A stretch of DNA of 64,000 bases from positions 1 through 64,000 of the forward strand of contig NZ_JAAATW010000003.1 in NCBI RefSeq assembly GCF_009908315.1, given 5' to 3'. Position numbers and translations under genes: made by a program. The DNA comes from Paragemmobacter ruber (GTDB taxonomy: Bacteria; Pseudomonadota; Alphaproteobacteria; Rhodobacterales; Rhodobacteraceae). Shown piece after piece: positions 6,965-16,173 of the stretch. The notes under the pieces were generated by a model. It was not told the DNA's origin. It ran no database searches and saw only the letters and a list, made by a program, of their open reading frames with translations. Within the stretch, counting starts at the first letter, position 1; each line of letters opens with the position of its first letter.

Positions 6965-8575
6965 TTATTTCACGAAAACATAGTCATAGTTGACCGGGAT
7001 GGAGACGGGATCGACGTAAAGCGCGTCATCCCCGCCCATGCGTTCGGACTTCATGGTGTAGCGCTCTTCGTTGAAGACCGGCACCCACGGGGCCTGTTCC
7101 ATCACGCCCATATAGACGTCAGACCACATCTTCAGCCGCGCTTCCGCCTGCGCGGGATCGGACAGGCTGTCGGCCTGCACGGCCATGGCATCCAGCGCCT
7201 CGTCGCAGAACTTGGACCAGTTCCAGCCGCCTTCGCCCGCACCGGCACAGCCGAGGATGGGGCCATAGAAGTTGGACGGATCGGGGAAATCGGCGATCCA
7301 CGCCATGCCACCCGACCAGACCATCGGCGCCGTGCCGGCACCGCCCGCCTCGATCACGTTGGCCTGTGCCAGCGACTGGATGTTCGCCGTGATGCCGATG
7401 GCCGCCAGATCCTGCTGGATGGCCTGGGCGATGCGGGGGTTGGGGTCGGTGTTCATGACGTAGAGATCCGTCTCGAACCCGTCGGCAAGGCCCGCCTCTG
7501 CCAGCAGGGCCTTGGCCCCTTCGACATCATAGGCGTAGCCTGCATAATCGCCGGTATAACCCGGCATCGACGGCGGCAGCGGCTGGGTCGCGGGGACGGC
7601 GCGGCCGTTGATGATCTGGGTAATGCGCTCCTTGTTGATGGCCATGTTCACCGCCTTGCGCACCTCGACCTTGTCGAAGGGCGGGGTGGTGACGTTCAGC
7701 GTGATATAGCCGGTATGCAATTGCCCGCCGACCACCACGCGTTCGGCCTGTGCCGGATCGCCCATCACCTCGACGAACTTGGCGGGCGGGATGCCGTCGC
7801 CGGGGACGTCTACCTCGCCGTTCTGCAGGCGCAGCAGGGCCACGACAGGCTCCTGACCCACCTCGAACACAACGCCATCCAGATAGGGCACGCCCTCGCG
7901 CCAGTAATCGGCGTTCTTTTCAAACACCAGCCGCTGGCCCAGCGTCCATTCCGCCAGCTTGAAAGCCCCGGTTCCCACCGGTTGCTTGCCGAAATCGCCT
8001 GCCGCCGCATCCACCGCCTCTTTCGGCACGACGGAGGCGAAGTTCAGCGCCATCACATGCAGGAAGGTGGCATCCGGGCGCGACAGCGTGATCTTGACGG
8101 TCAGGGGATCCACGACCTCTACCCCCGACAGCCCGCCTGCGCCTGCATTTTCAAACCCGGCGATGGAGCCGAAGAAGCCTGCACCCGGCGACTGGGTTTC
8201 AGGATTGGTCACGCGGTCGAGCGAGTATTTGACATCCTCTGCCGTCATCTCGCGCCCGTTGTTGAATTTGACGCCCGCGCGCAGCTTGAAGGTGTAGGTC
8301 AGGCCGTCTTCGGAAATCTCGTAGCTTTCGGCCAGACCGGGGCGCAGGGTCGTGGTGCCGGGGACATAATCCATCAGCCCGTCGAACAGCGACTTGATCA
8401 TCGACCAGTTCTGCCAGTCATAGCCGATCGCGGGGTCGAGCGTGGCCACGTCATCCTTGTAGGTGACGGTGATGGTTCCGCCTGCCTTGGCGTTGGGATC
8501 GGGCGTGTAGTCCTGCGCCGCGACGGGCAGCGCCAGCGTCAGCGCGAGGGCGGTGGATGCGAGCAATTTTTTCAT
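6965..8575 (-). CDS. ABC transporter substrate-binding protein, family 5 (dipeptide/oligopeptide type)
   Basis: A 536-residue periplasmic binding protein with a clear signal peptide (M-K-K-L-L-A-S-T-A-L-A-L, cleavage after A-A-Q about residue 21) and the SBP_bac_5 fold. Family features include T-L-D-P-A near the mature N-terminus and Y-T-F-K-L-R-A-G-V-K-F about residue 90. Length is normal. It is followed 2 bp later by the amidase gene. In this operon it should capture the amide or peptide ligand for the permease pair. Confidence 0.9.
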   Translation of the reverse strand: MKKLLASTALALTLALPVAAQDYTPDPNAKAGGTITVTYKDDVATLDPAIGYDWQNWSMIKSLFDGLMDYVPGTTTLRPGLAESYEISEDGLTYTFKLRAGVKFNNGREMTAEDVKYSLDRVTNPETQSPGAGFFGSIAGFENAGAGGLSGVEVVDPLTVKITLSRPDATFLHVMALNFASVVPKEAVDAAAGDFGKQPVGTGAFKLAEWTLGQRLVFEKNADYWREGVPYLDGVVFEVGQEPVVALLRLQNGEVDVPGDGIPPAKFVEVMGDPAQAERVVVGGQLHTGYITLNVTTPPFDKVEVRKAVNMAINKERITQIINGRAVPATQPLPPSMPGYTGDYAGYAYDVEGAKALLAEAGLADGFETDLYVMNTDPNPRIAQAIQQDLAAIGITANIQSLAQANVIEAGGAGTAPMVWSGGMAWIADFPDPSNFYGPILGCAGAGEGGWNWSKFCDEALDAMAVQADSLSDPAQAEARLKMWSDVYMGVMEQAPWVPVFNEERYTMKSERMGGDDALYVDPVSIPVNYDYVFVK

Positions 8576-8608
8576 CTGCGTCTCTCCTGTTGGGTTGGTT
8601 TTGCCGCA

Positions 8609-9526
8609 TCAGCGCAGGCGGATGCGGGGGTCGATAAGGGGGGCAACCAGATCGGCAAGAAGATTGCCGATGACGATGGCAAGGGCAGAGACCAGCGTGA
8701 CACCCATGATGATGGGGATGTCCACGCGCTGGATCGCCTGCCAGGCAAGCTGGCCAATACCCGGCCAGCCGAAAACGGATTCGACGACGACGATGCCGCC
8801 CATGAAGATGCCGATGTCGATGCCGATCATTGCGATGACGGGCAGGATGGCATTGGGCAGGGCGTGGCCAAAGACGACGCGCGCCCGGCTCAGTCCCTTG
8901 GCGCGGGCGGTGCGGATGTAATCGGCGCGCAGGACCTCGGTCATGGAGGAGCGCATCATTCGGGAATACCAGCCCGACCCGAGGATGCCCAAGGTGATGG
9001 CGGGCAGCACCAGATGCGCCGCCGTGCCGTAGCCGCCGATGGGGAACCAGCCCAGTTTGACGGCAAAGACATACAGCAGGAGAAGGCTGACCACGAATTG
9101 CGGGGCCGAGACGGTGACGAAGGAGGCCATCATCAGAAGCTGGTCCCCAAGGCGCCCTCGCATCAGCGCCGCCGCGATGCCCATGGACAGGCCCAGGATC
9201 AGTTCCGCCACGATCCCCGCCGCCATCAGTTGCAGCGTGGCGGGCAGGCGCGACAGGATCAGCTCCGTCACTTCCGTCTTCTGCAGATAGCTGCGCCCCA
9301 GATCGCCCTGCGCCAGCGCCGCGAGGTAGCGGCCGTATTGCACCAGCAGCGGCTGATCCAACCCCAGTTGCTGGCGGATGTTCTCGACCGTTTCCGCCGT
9401 GGCGGCGCGGCCTGCGATCTGGCGCACTGGATCGGCCGGCAGGACATAGAGCAGCACGAAGGTGATGAAGCTGACCCCCAGAAGGATGAGGGCAGACTGG
9501 ATCAGGCGGCGCAGCACATAGACCAT
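8609..9526 (-). CDS. ABC transporter permease, DppB type
   Basis: A 305-residue inner-membrane protein with about six membrane helices. It starts M-V-Y-V-L-R-R-L-I-Q-S, the typical beginning of DppB-like permeases, and contains the coupling-loop segment around Y-I-R-T-A-R-A-K-G-L. It overlaps the preceding permease gene by one base and precedes the binding-protein gene. It forms half of the importer channel. Confidence 0.9.
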   Translation of the reverse strand: MVYVLRRLIQSALILLGVSFITFVLLYVLPADPVRQIAGRAATAETVENIRQQLGLDQPLLVQYGRYLAALAQGDLGRSYLQKTEVTELILSRLPATLQLMAAGIVAELILGLSMGIAAALMRGRLGDQLLMMASFVTVSAPQFVVSLLLLYVFAVKLGWFPIGGYGTAAHLVLPAITLGILGSGWYSRMMRSSMTEVLRADYIRTARAKGLSRARVVFGHALPNAILPVIAMIGIDIGIFMGGIVVVESVFGWPGIGQLAWQAIQRVDIPIIMGVTLVSALAIVIGNLLADLVAPLIDPRIRLR

Positions 9527-10410
9527 CAGTCGCGCCCCCGCTGGGTGGGATCGAGCACGTCGCGCAGCGCATCGCCCACAAGGTTGAAGGCCAGCGCCAG
9601 CAGGATGATCGCCGCCCCGGGAATGAAGACCAGCCAGGGCGCGGCCTGAAAATAGGTCTGGTTTTCAAAGATGATGTTGCCCCAGCTGGGCGTGGGCGGC
9701 TGCACGCCCACACCAAGGAACGACAGCGTCGCCTCCAGCAGGACGGTGGTCGAAATGCCCAAGGTGCCCCAGACGATCAGCGTGGGCACGAGATGGGGCA
9801 GGATGTGGCGGAACAGGATGCGCCCGGTGCTTGCGCCCAGCGTGCGTTCGGCGGCGATGAAATCGCGCGCTGCAAGCGAGGTGGTCTCGGTATAGATCAC
9901 CCGCGCCGTCTGCACCCAGTTCACCAGCGCGATGACCAGCGCGACGATCCAGAGCGACGGCTTGAAGATCGCGGCAAGGCAGATCGCCAGCAAAAGCGCC
10001 GGGAAGGCCATCATCAGATCGGTGAACCGCATCAGCGTGGCCCCGATCCAGCCCCGGAAAAAACCGGCGGTCAGCCCCACCAGCGTGCCGATGAACAGGG
10101 CCAGCCCATTTGCGACCACCCCGACGATGAGCGAGGTTTGCGCGCCATAAAGCATCCGGCTGAACAGATCGCGCCCCAACAGATCGGTCCCCATGATGAA
10201 GCGGGCATCGGGGGGCAGGGGGGCGCCTTCCAGGGTCAGGCCATCGAAAAGCTGCTCTTCCGGCGCGTAGGGCGCGATGAGCGGCGCGCAGGCCGCCGCG
10301 CCCACCACGATCAGGATCATCGCAAAGCCGAACATGGCAAGCTTGCGTTCGCCAAGGCGGCGCAGGGTGGATTTCGGCGTCGATGCGGCGGGGGCGGGCA
10401 GGTCAACCAT
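9526..10410 (-). CDS. ABC transporter permease, DppC type
   Basis: A 294-residue inner-membrane permease with the DppC-type N-terminal helix (L-A-M-F-G-F-A-M-I-L) and the periplasmic motif F-I-M-G-T-D-L-L-G-R-D. The start at 10410 overlaps the stop of the ANTAR gene by 8 bp, indicating translational coupling. The longer open frame to 10521 is unlikely because it lies entirely in the upstream gene. Confidence 0.9.
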   Translation of the reverse strand: MVDLPAPAASTPKSTLRRLGERKLAMFGFAMILIVVGAAACAPLIAPYAPEEQLFDGLTLEGAPLPPDARFIMGTDLLGRDLFSRMLYGAQTSLIVGVVANGLALFIGTLVGLTAGFFRGWIGATLMRFTDLMMAFPALLLAICLAAIFKPSLWIVALVIALVNWVQTARVIYTETTSLAARDFIAAERTLGASTGRILFRHILPHLVPTLIVWGTLGISTTVLLEATLSFLGVGVQPPTPSWGNIIFENQTYFQAAPWLVFIPGAAIILLALAFNLVGDALRDVLDPTQRGRD

Positions 10411-11011
10411 CGAGTGAACCTTCCTGACCGGCGGGCGTGCCATCGCGGCTGGCCACGATGCGGGCGGCGGCATCTTCAAAGCTGATCCGCCACGCCATCG
10501 CCATCTGGCGCAACTGGGCATAGGCCTGCTCTTCCGTCTTGCCGCGCGCTGCCAGCAGCGTGACGGCCCGCACGACCGTCTGGCGCCCCTCCAGCCGCCG
10601 CTTCAGATCGGCGATCTCGGCCGACAGGGCCTTTTGCGCGTCAAAGGCATCGCGGGCGATCAGCAGGGCCGAATAGGCCCCGTTATCCCCCACGGGCTTG
10701 AGCAGCTGCGCATGGGATCCCGCCCGCAGCGACCATTCGATCCGGCCCGGCGCTTCGGACCCGATCAGCGCGATCATCGGCATGGGCGGCTGGCCCGCCG
10801 GCCAGGGAAACATCCCGTCATGGCCCATATCGGCATCGAAAAAGACGTAATCCGCCCCCATCGCATCGGCGCCCAGTTCCGGCCAGCACTGCACCACCTC
10901 AAGACCGATGGCCGTCAACTGCCGCAGCAGGGCCTGCACGGTGGGATGGGGACGGTGCAGGATCACCGCCCGGGCGCCGCCCAGTTCGGGGATGCGGATC
11001 GGCCGCCTCAT
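10403..11011 (-). CDS. ANTAR-domain transcription antiterminator, AmiR-like
   Basis: A 202-residue protein with a degenerate receiver-like N-terminal domain (about 1-125), a coiled region, and a C-terminal ANTAR three-helix RNA-binding domain (about 130-190, with R-Q-T-V-V-R-A-V-T-L-L-A and E-E-Q-A-Y-A-Q-L-R-Q-M-A-M). In Pseudomonas aeruginosa AmiR, held by AmiC, binds a leader RNA and prevents termination upstream of the amidase gene. Here it overlaps the AmiC-like gene by 4 bp, and a textbook intrinsic terminator lies just before that gene, so the same mechanism is predicted. Confidence 0.88.
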   Translation of the reverse strand: MRRPIRIPELGGARAVILHRPHPTVQALLRQLTAIGLEVVQCWPELGADAMGADYVFFDADMGHDGMFPWPAGQPPMPMIALIGSEAPGRIEWSLRAGSHAQLLKPVGDNGAYSALLIARDAFDAQKALSAEIADLKRRLEGRQTVVRAVTLLAARGKTEEQAYAQLRQMAMAWRISFEDAAARIVASRDGTPAGQEGSLDG

Positions 11012-12105
11012 GACGACACCACGCGCAACTGGGGCGGCACGGGCGATTGCGCGGACCGGGTGAGGTAGGGATCACCCGCCACGCCATCACGCCGATGCAC
11101 AAGGCGGAACGCCCCCCCTTCGACACGGGCGATGATCGCGGGCAGGACGGTGTGATGCGTCTCGGGGTCGATGATCCCGCCGTCCGTGCCTGCTTCGGCC
11201 AGAAGCTGGGACAGGCTCATCGCTTCGGCCCCCGGGCGATGGGAGAGAAGGCGCGCCAGTTCGCGCACCGCGACATAGGCCGCCGCCTCGTGCGACGAAC
11301 CAAAGCGCCCCTTGCCGGGCCAGCCCTCGATGCCGCGGAAATAGGGGCCTGCGGCCACCATCCCTTCGGCCGCCATGCCGATGGCGGGCAATTCACATTC
11401 CGTCATGTTGCAAGACAGGACCGGGCAGCGCGACGGCGCAAAGTGATCGTCCTGACGGCCAAGCTCGCGATAGGCGGCAAGGAATTCATAGGAGGACGGG
11501 CCGATCAGCGAATTCAGGATGAAATCCGGGCGCGCGTAGCGGATTTCCTCGATCATCCGGCCGACATCGCGCGACCCGATGGGAAGGTAGCGTTCCCCTA
11601 GGATGGTGCCGCCCGCGCGGACGATCCGTTCGCGCGCAAGGCGGTTCATCTCCCAGCCCCAAATGTAGTTGGACCCCGTCAGATAGGCCTTGCCGCCATG
11701 CGTTGGGATCACCCAGTCGAGCAGCGGCAGAAGGTGCTGGTTCGGGCAGGCATGGGTATAGACGACATGATCGGATGCCTCGAACCCCTCATAGGGCACG
11801 GCATACCAGAGCGTGCCGCCATGGCGTTCCAGCGTAGGGATGACTTCCTTCCTGCTCCAGGATGTGACGCAGCCGATCACATGCCGGGCAGAGGTTTCGC
11901 TGAGGATTTCGTCACAGAGCGGACCGTAGAGATCGACATTGCCTTCGGGATCGCGCTCCACCGCCACGAAGGACAGGTCGATCCCCGGATCGGCGTTCAG
12001 TTCGGCAATCGCCGCCAGCGCGCCGGAACGGCAGGCCTCGGAGATCAGGGAGTAGCTCCCTGATCGCGAGTATAACAGGCCGATCTCGATCCGCCGCTTC
12101 GTCAC
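11008..12105 (-). CDS. AmiC-like periplasmic-binding-fold sensor of amides
   Basis: A 365-residue protein of the AmiC/urea-binding (type I periplasmic-binding) family. It starts at a GTG at 12105 preceded by GGGGGCGAAAC. No signal peptide is seen, as expected for a cytoplasmic AmiC that sequesters AmiR. Family motifs include I-G-L-L-Y-S-R-S-G near the start and W-Y-A-V-P-Y-E-G-F-E about residue 100. Ligand binding should release the ANTAR protein encoded next. The frame extends upstream to 12234, but that part would read through the leader terminator. Confidence 0.82.
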   Translation of the reverse strand: MTKRRIEIGLLYSRSGSYSLISEACRSGALAAIAELNADPGIDLSFVAVERDPEGNVDLYGPLCDEILSETSARHVIGCVTSWSRKEVIPTLERHGGTLWYAVPYEGFEASDHVVYTHACPNQHLLPLLDWVIPTHGGKAYLTGSNYIWGWEMNRLARERIVRAGGTILGERYLPIGSRDVGRMIEEIRYARPDFILNSLIGPSSYEFLAAYRELGRQDDHFAPSRCPVLSCNMTECELPAIGMAAEGMVAAGPYFRGIEGWPGKGRFGSSHEAAAYVAVRELARLLSHRPGAEAMSLSQLLAEAGTDGGIIDPETHHTVLPAIIARVEGGAFRLVHRRDGVAGDPYLTRSAQSPVPPQLRVVSS

Positions 12106-12125
12106 CGTTTCGCCCCCGCCAACGC

Positions 12126-12163
12126 AAAAAACCCGATCCAGCAGTCGAAATCTGCTGTTCGGG
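12126..12163 (-). terminator. Intrinsic terminator in the leader of the amide operon (predicted ANTAR target)
   Basis: On the minus strand the arms CCCGA...CAGCAG and CTGCTG...TCGGG enclose a loop of about seven bases (ATTTCGA). A run of six T follows immediately (12126-12131). It ends 20 bp before the GTG of the amiC-like gene, downstream of any promoter for the operon. A terminator in front of the first gene, in an operon that encodes an ANTAR protein, is the hallmark of antitermination control. Confidence 0.85.
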
Positions 12164-12300
12164 CGCGAATGCCGATATGATGTTAGATTTGCAGGATCAG
12201 CATAAGGCAGTGCTGCCACCCTGCAATCCCCCAAGGCGGCCGGAGCGACAATAAAGCTGATGGTCGCCTAATTTTTAGGCGGACGGGCGGGTTTGTCTGC
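12164..12300 (-). promoter_or_regulatory. Leader/promoter region of the amide operon with structured repeats
   Basis: On the minus strand a perfect dyad CGCCTAA-AAA-TTAGGCG (12265-12281) precedes a segment in which TTGCAGG pairs with CCTGCAA around an inner GGCAG-CA-CTGCC. A weak sigma-70-like pair, TTGCAG and TATGCT spaced by 16 bp, lies in the same segment. The dyad may be an operator. The GGCAG hairpin may be the first of the two hairpins that ANTAR targets carry. Both assignments are inference. Confidence 0.4.
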
Positions 12301-12453
12301 CTGTGGGGCGGGCGGCGCACAGGGATGCAGGGCGCGGCGCCGGCGTGTCGGGGGCCTTGAGGCGTGGCGCGTGCAGGGCGCCTTGTCCCCAGAGCGGCGC
12401 ATCCTGTCCCTTGCCTCGCCCCACTTGCCTTGACCGTCGCGACGCCGCGTGGT
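12301..12453. other. Intergenic stretch between the amide and sulfate operons
   Basis: No convincing gene. Just beyond the cysA stop, on the minus strand, GCGTG-AAC-CACGC can form a small hairpin without a T-run. Confidence 0.4.
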
Positions 12454-13173
12454 TCACGCGCCGATGAAGTCGCGCACGAAAGGTGTTGCGGGCCGGGCGC
12501 GGATGTCTTGCGGTTTGCCGATCTGCTCGATCCGGCCCATCGACATGACGACGACCAGATCGGCCAGTTCCATCGCCTCGTCCTGATCATGGGTGACGAA
12601 GACGGTGGTCAGGCCGGTGGTGTCATGGATGTCGCGCAGGCCTTGGCGCAGTTCCTTGCGCACCTTGGCGTCAAGCGCGCCGAAGGGCTCGTCCAGCAGC
12701 AGCATCCGGGGTTCGATGGCCAAGGCACGGGCCAGCGCCACGCGCTGGCGCTGACCACCCGACAACTGCGACGGATAACGCGCGCCGATTTCGGGCAGCT
12801 GGATCAGGTCCAGCAGTTTGGTCACCCGACGGGCAATTTCCGCCTTGGTGGGCCGCGTCGCCCGGGGCCGGGCGTTCAGGCCATAGGCGATGTTGTCAAA
12901 CACCGTCATGTGGCGGAACAGCGCGTAGCTTTGGAACACAAAGCCTGCGCGCCGTTCCTGCACCGACAGGCCGGTCGCGTCCCGCCCGTCAAAGAGGACG
13001 CGACCAGAGGAGGGAAACTCCAGCCCGCCAAGGATCCGTAACAGCGTGGTCTTGCCCGATCCCGAAGGGCCGAGCAGGGCCACCAGCGCGCCCGAGGGGA
13101 TGGCAAGCGACACGGGATGCAGGGCGGCCGTCGTGCCGAACTGTTTGGAGATTTCGTCGATTTCGATATGCAT
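12454..13173 (-). CDS. cysA: Sulfate/thiosulfate ABC transporter ATPase, short form
   Basis: A 239-residue ATPase with Walker [10 protein letters not shown] at about 38-46, signature L-S-G-G-Q-R-Q-R, Walker [12 protein letters not shown] and switch His in V-T-H-D. The sequence is CysA-like and follows the two sulfate permease genes. It ends right after the ABC domain (F-V-R-D-F-I-G-A). The roughly 100-residue C-terminal TOBE-type domain of typical CysA is missing, and no continuation is seen in other frames. The start at 13173 has GGAG upstream. Confidence 0.88.
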   Translation of the reverse strand: MHIEIDEISKQFGTTAALHPVSLAIPSGALVALLGPSGSGKTTLLRILGGLEFPSSGRVLFDGRDATGLSVQERRAGFVFQSYALFRHMTVFDNIAYGLNARPRATRPTKAEIARRVTKLLDLIQLPEIGARYPSQLSGGQRQRVALARALAIEPRMLLLDEPFGALDAKVRKELRQGLRDIHDTTGLTTVFVTHDQDEAMELADLVVVMSMGRIEQIGKPQDIRARPATPFVRDFIGA

Positions 13174-13243
13174 GGCGATAGGCTCCGGGGGGCAAGAGTT
13201 TGGGTTGGTCCGGGTCAGGCCCGGGGCGCGCGGGTGTGCGGGG

Positions 13244-14107
13244 TCAATGGCGGTGCGCCGCGGCAAGCTGATCGGCATGGCGGATTTCCAGCGCGGTCTT
13301 GAGCAGGAGCGTGACCAGCGCCAGCAGGGCCAGCACGGCGGCAAGGCTGAAGGCCGCGACCGACAGGTATTCCTGATACTGCATCTCGATCGTAGTGGGC
13401 ATGGTCGCGGTCTGTCCCCGGATCTTGCCCGAAACGACAGAGACAGCGCCGAATTCGCCCATGGCGCGCGCATTGCAAAGGAGCACGCCGTAAAGCAGCG
13501 CCCAGCGGATGTTGGGCAGCGTCACCGTCCAGAACACCCGCCAGCCCGAAGCGCCCAGGGTGAGCGCCGCCTCTTCCTCGGCCCGGCCCTGTTCGATCAT
13601 CACGGGGATCAGTTCACGCGCCACGAAGGGGAAGGTCACGAACATGGTCGCAAGGATGATGCCGGGCATGGCAAAGACGATTGGGTAGCCCTGCGCCACC
13701 AGCCAGCCGCCAAGCGCGGAATTCGCACCAAACATCAGCACGATGCACAGGCCCGCCACGACGGGCGAAACCGAGAAGGGCAGGTCGATCAGCGTGATCA
13801 GGAAGGCCTTGCCGCGAAAGTCGAACTTGGTGATGAACCACGCCGCCGCGATGCCGAAGACCGCGTTCAGCGGCACCGAGATGGCGGCGATGGTCAGCGT
13901 CAGACGGATCGCATCGCGCGCATCGGGCGAGGCAAGGCTTTTGAGCGAGGCAGTCACGCCCTCTGCCAAAGCCTCGACAAAGACGGCGATCAGGGGCGCG
14001 AAGACGAGAATTGCAAGCCCTGCGAAGGCCAGCGCGATCAATGTCCAGCGGGCGGCGGGGCTTTCCTCGGTCGCCGCGCGAAAGCGGATTTGGGCTGCGT
14101 CAGACAT
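13244..14107 (-). CDS. cysW: Sulfate ABC transporter permease CysW
   Basis: A 287-residue inner-membrane permease with six predicted helices and the CysW segment [18 protein letters not shown] near the coupling loop. It overlaps the cysT stop by 8 bp. With CysT it forms the sulfate/thiosulfate channel. Confidence 0.92.
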   Translation of the reverse strand: MSDAAQIRFRAATEESPAARWTLIALAFAGLAILVFAPLIAVFVEALAEGVTASLKSLASPDARDAIRLTLTIAAISVPLNAVFGIAAAWFITKFDFRGKAFLITLIDLPFSVSPVVAGLCIVLMFGANSALGGWLVAQGYPIVFAMPGIILATMFVTFPFVARELIPVMIEQGRAEEEAALTLGASGWRVFWTVTLPNIRWALLYGVLLCNARAMGEFGAVSVVSGKIRGQTATMPTTIEMQYQEYLSVAAFSLAAVLALLALVTLLLKTALEIRHADQLAAAHRH

Positions 14108-14936
14108 ATCCTATTCTCCGGCGGCTCCAGATCTGGATGAGGTTGATGACCAGCAGCATCGCGAAGCTGATCAGCAGCATGGCGATGCCGATGGCGGCGG
14201 CGGCGTCGTAATTGAATTCTTCCAGCTGGATGATGATCAGCAGGGGTGCGATTTCGGTCACCAGCGGGATGTTCCCGGCGATGAAGATCACGCTGCCATA
14301 TTCGCCCACCGCACGCGCCAGCGACAGGGCAAAGCCTGTCAGCGCGGCAGGGGTGAGCATGGGCAGGATCACATGGCGCAGCGTGTGTAGGCGGCTGGCG
14401 CCGAGGGTTGCAGAGGCTTCTTCCACCTCGCGCTCGATCTCTTCCACCACGGGCTGCACGGTGCGGGTGACGAAGGGCAGGCCGACAAAGACCAGCGCGA
14501 TGAAGATGCCCCATTGCGTATAGGCGATCTTCCAGCCGATCTCGGCCGCGATCTGCCCGAAGGCGCCGTTCGGGGCATAAAGCGCGGTCAGGGAGATGCC
14601 CGCCACGGCGGTGGGCAGGGCGAAGGGCAGATCCACCGCCGCATCAAGGATGCGGCGCCCCGGAAAGCGGTAGCGCACCAGGACCCAAGCCAGCAGCACG
14701 CCAAAGACAAGGTTGAAAAGCGCCGCCAGCAGCGACAGGCGAAAGGACAGGAACAGCGCCGCCCAGACGCGCTCGCGGTTCACAGTGTCCCAGATGCCCG
14801 CCAAGCCAAAATTGGCGCCCTTCAGAAGAAGGGCGCCGATGGGCAAGAGGACGACAAGCGACAGCATCGTCAGGGTGATCCCCATGGAAACGCCAAGGCC
14901 GGGCATGGGGGATCGGTGGATGAAGGGTCTGCCCAT
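14100..14936 (-). CDS. cysT: Sulfate ABC transporter permease CysT
   Basis: A 278-residue inner-membrane permease. It has the CysT-type start G-L-G-V-S-M-G-I-T-L-T, the segment D-L-P-F-A-L-P-T-A-V-A-G and the coupling loop V-E-E-A-S-A-T-L-G-A-S. It lies 11 bp after the binding-protein gene and overlaps cysW. Confidence 0.92.
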   Translation of the reverse strand: MGRPFIHRSPMPGLGVSMGITLTMLSLVVLLPIGALLLKGANFGLAGIWDTVNRERVWAALFLSFRLSLLAALFNLVFGVLLAWVLVRYRFPGRRILDAAVDLPFALPTAVAGISLTALYAPNGAFGQIAAEIGWKIAYTQWGIFIALVFVGLPFVTRTVQPVVEEIEREVEEASATLGASRLHTLRHVILPMLTPAALTGFALSLARAVGEYGSVIFIAGNIPLVTEIAPLLIIIQLEEFNYDAAAAIGIAMLLISFAMLLVINLIQIWSRRRIGYV

Positions 14937-14947
14937 CGGCCTTTTCC

Positions 14948-16081
14948 TTACTTCGGCACGTAGATCTGGTCGAAGATGCCGCCGTCCCCGAAATGTTCCG
15001 GCTGCACCTTGGCCCAGCCGCCGAACGAGGCGATGTCGACCAGTTCAAGCTGCGGGAAGCGGGCCACATCCTCGGGCGCGGCTTTCGAGGTGTCCCAGGC
15101 GCGGTAGAAATGCTTGAAGGCCAGCGCCTGCCCTTCGGGCGAATAGAGGAAGTTCAGATAGGCCTCGGCCAGCTTGCGCTGTTCATCGGATTTGATGTTG
15201 CCTTCGACCAGCGCCACGGGCGGTTCGGCCAGAACCGATACCGAGGGCACCACGATGTCGAACTGATCTTCGCCGATTTCCTTCAGCGCCAGATAGGCCT
15301 CGTTCTCCCAGGCCAGAAGCACGTCACCGATGCCGCGCTGGGCGAAGGTGGTGGTAGAGCCGCGCGCGCCGTTATCGAGCACGGGGACGTTCTGATAGAG
15401 CGCGCCCACGAATTCCCTGGGATCCTGGCCGTTCTTTTCGGCCCATGCCCAGGCGGCGAGGTAGTTCCACCGCGCCCCGCCCGAGGTTTTGGGGTTGGGC
15501 GTGATGACCTCGACGCCATCAGCCACCAGATCGCCCCAGTCCTTGATGCCCTTGGGATTGCCCTCGCGGACAAGGAAGACGATGGTCGAGGTGTAGGGCG
15601 AAGAGTTGTTGGGCAGCTTGGTCTGCCAATCGGCGGGCAGCTTGCCGGCTTCGGCGATCCTGTCGATGTCCGAGGCAAGGGCCAGCGTCACCACCTGCGC
15701 CTCCAGCCCGTCGATCACCGCGCGGGCCTGGCTGCCCGATCCGCCATGGCTGACCTCGATCTGCGGGGCGGGGTTGCCCTGGGCCGTCCAGAAGGCGGTG
15801 AAGGCTTCGTTCACCTCGCGATACAGCTCGCGCGTCGGGTCGTAGCTGACATTAAGCAGCGTTTCGGCCTGCACTTGCGCCGGGGCCGCCCCCAGCGCCA
15901 GCAGCGCCACGGCCAGCGCCGACAGCGTGCCGCGCAGGGCGCGGGCCACAGGCCAGCCGCTCACGGGCCAGCCGGTCAGGCGGCGCACGCCATCGGCGAT
16001 GGTGACGCGGCCATCGGGATGGGCATCCACGACGGGCCCTTGCGCCGTTACCGTTCCGGCGAGTGTGATGGTGGCAAGCAT
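14948..16081 (-). CDS. Sulfate/thiosulfate-binding protein with an unusual N-terminal extension
   Basis: A periplasmic binding protein of the Sbp/CysP family. The mature part begins [15 protein letters not shown] and contains the family segments S-H-G-G-S-G-S-Q and [10 protein letters not shown]. The start at 16081 (377 residues) follows AGGAG at good spacing. It leaves about 45 residues before the hydrophobic signal core ([12 protein letters not shown]), far longer than a normal n-region. An in-frame upstream ATG at 16177 overlaps the preceding gene as ATGA and would add 32 residues. The true start is uncertain. Confidence 0.82.
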   Translation of the reverse strand: MLATITLAGTVTAQGPVVDAHPDGRVTIADGVRRLTGWPVSGWPVARALRGTLSALAVALLALGAAPAQVQAETLLNVSYDPTRELYREVNEAFTAFWTAQGNPAPQIEVSHGGSGSQARAVIDGLEAQVVTLALASDIDRIAEAGKLPADWQTKLPNNSSPYTSTIVFLVREGNPKGIKDWGDLVADGVEVITPNPKTSGGARWNYLAAWAWAEKNGQDPREFVGALYQNVPVLDNGARGSTTTFAQRGIGDVLLAWENEAYLALKEIGEDQFDIVVPSVSVLAEPPVALVEGNIKSDEQRKLAEAYLNFLYSPEGQALAFKHFYRAWDTSKAAPEDVARFPQLELVDIASFGGWAKVQPEHFGDGGIFDQIYVPK

Positions 16082-16173
16082 GGTCTTCTCCTGTTGAGGT
16101 CTGGTTTGGGCCGCGGAAATCGGCCGGAAGGGGGCAAGGCCCAGAATGGTGTGCGGGATCGGGGTGGCGGTCG

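Noticed and set aside
7715-9649. 644-codon plus-strand frame opposite the binding-protein and permease genes
   Set aside because: Antisense to three recognisable ABC genes and spans their boundaries; amino acid make-up is that of a shadow frame.
12164-12240. Possible sigma-54 promoter (TGGC...GC) before the amide operon
   Set aside because: GG and GC elements are not at the required 10-base spacing.
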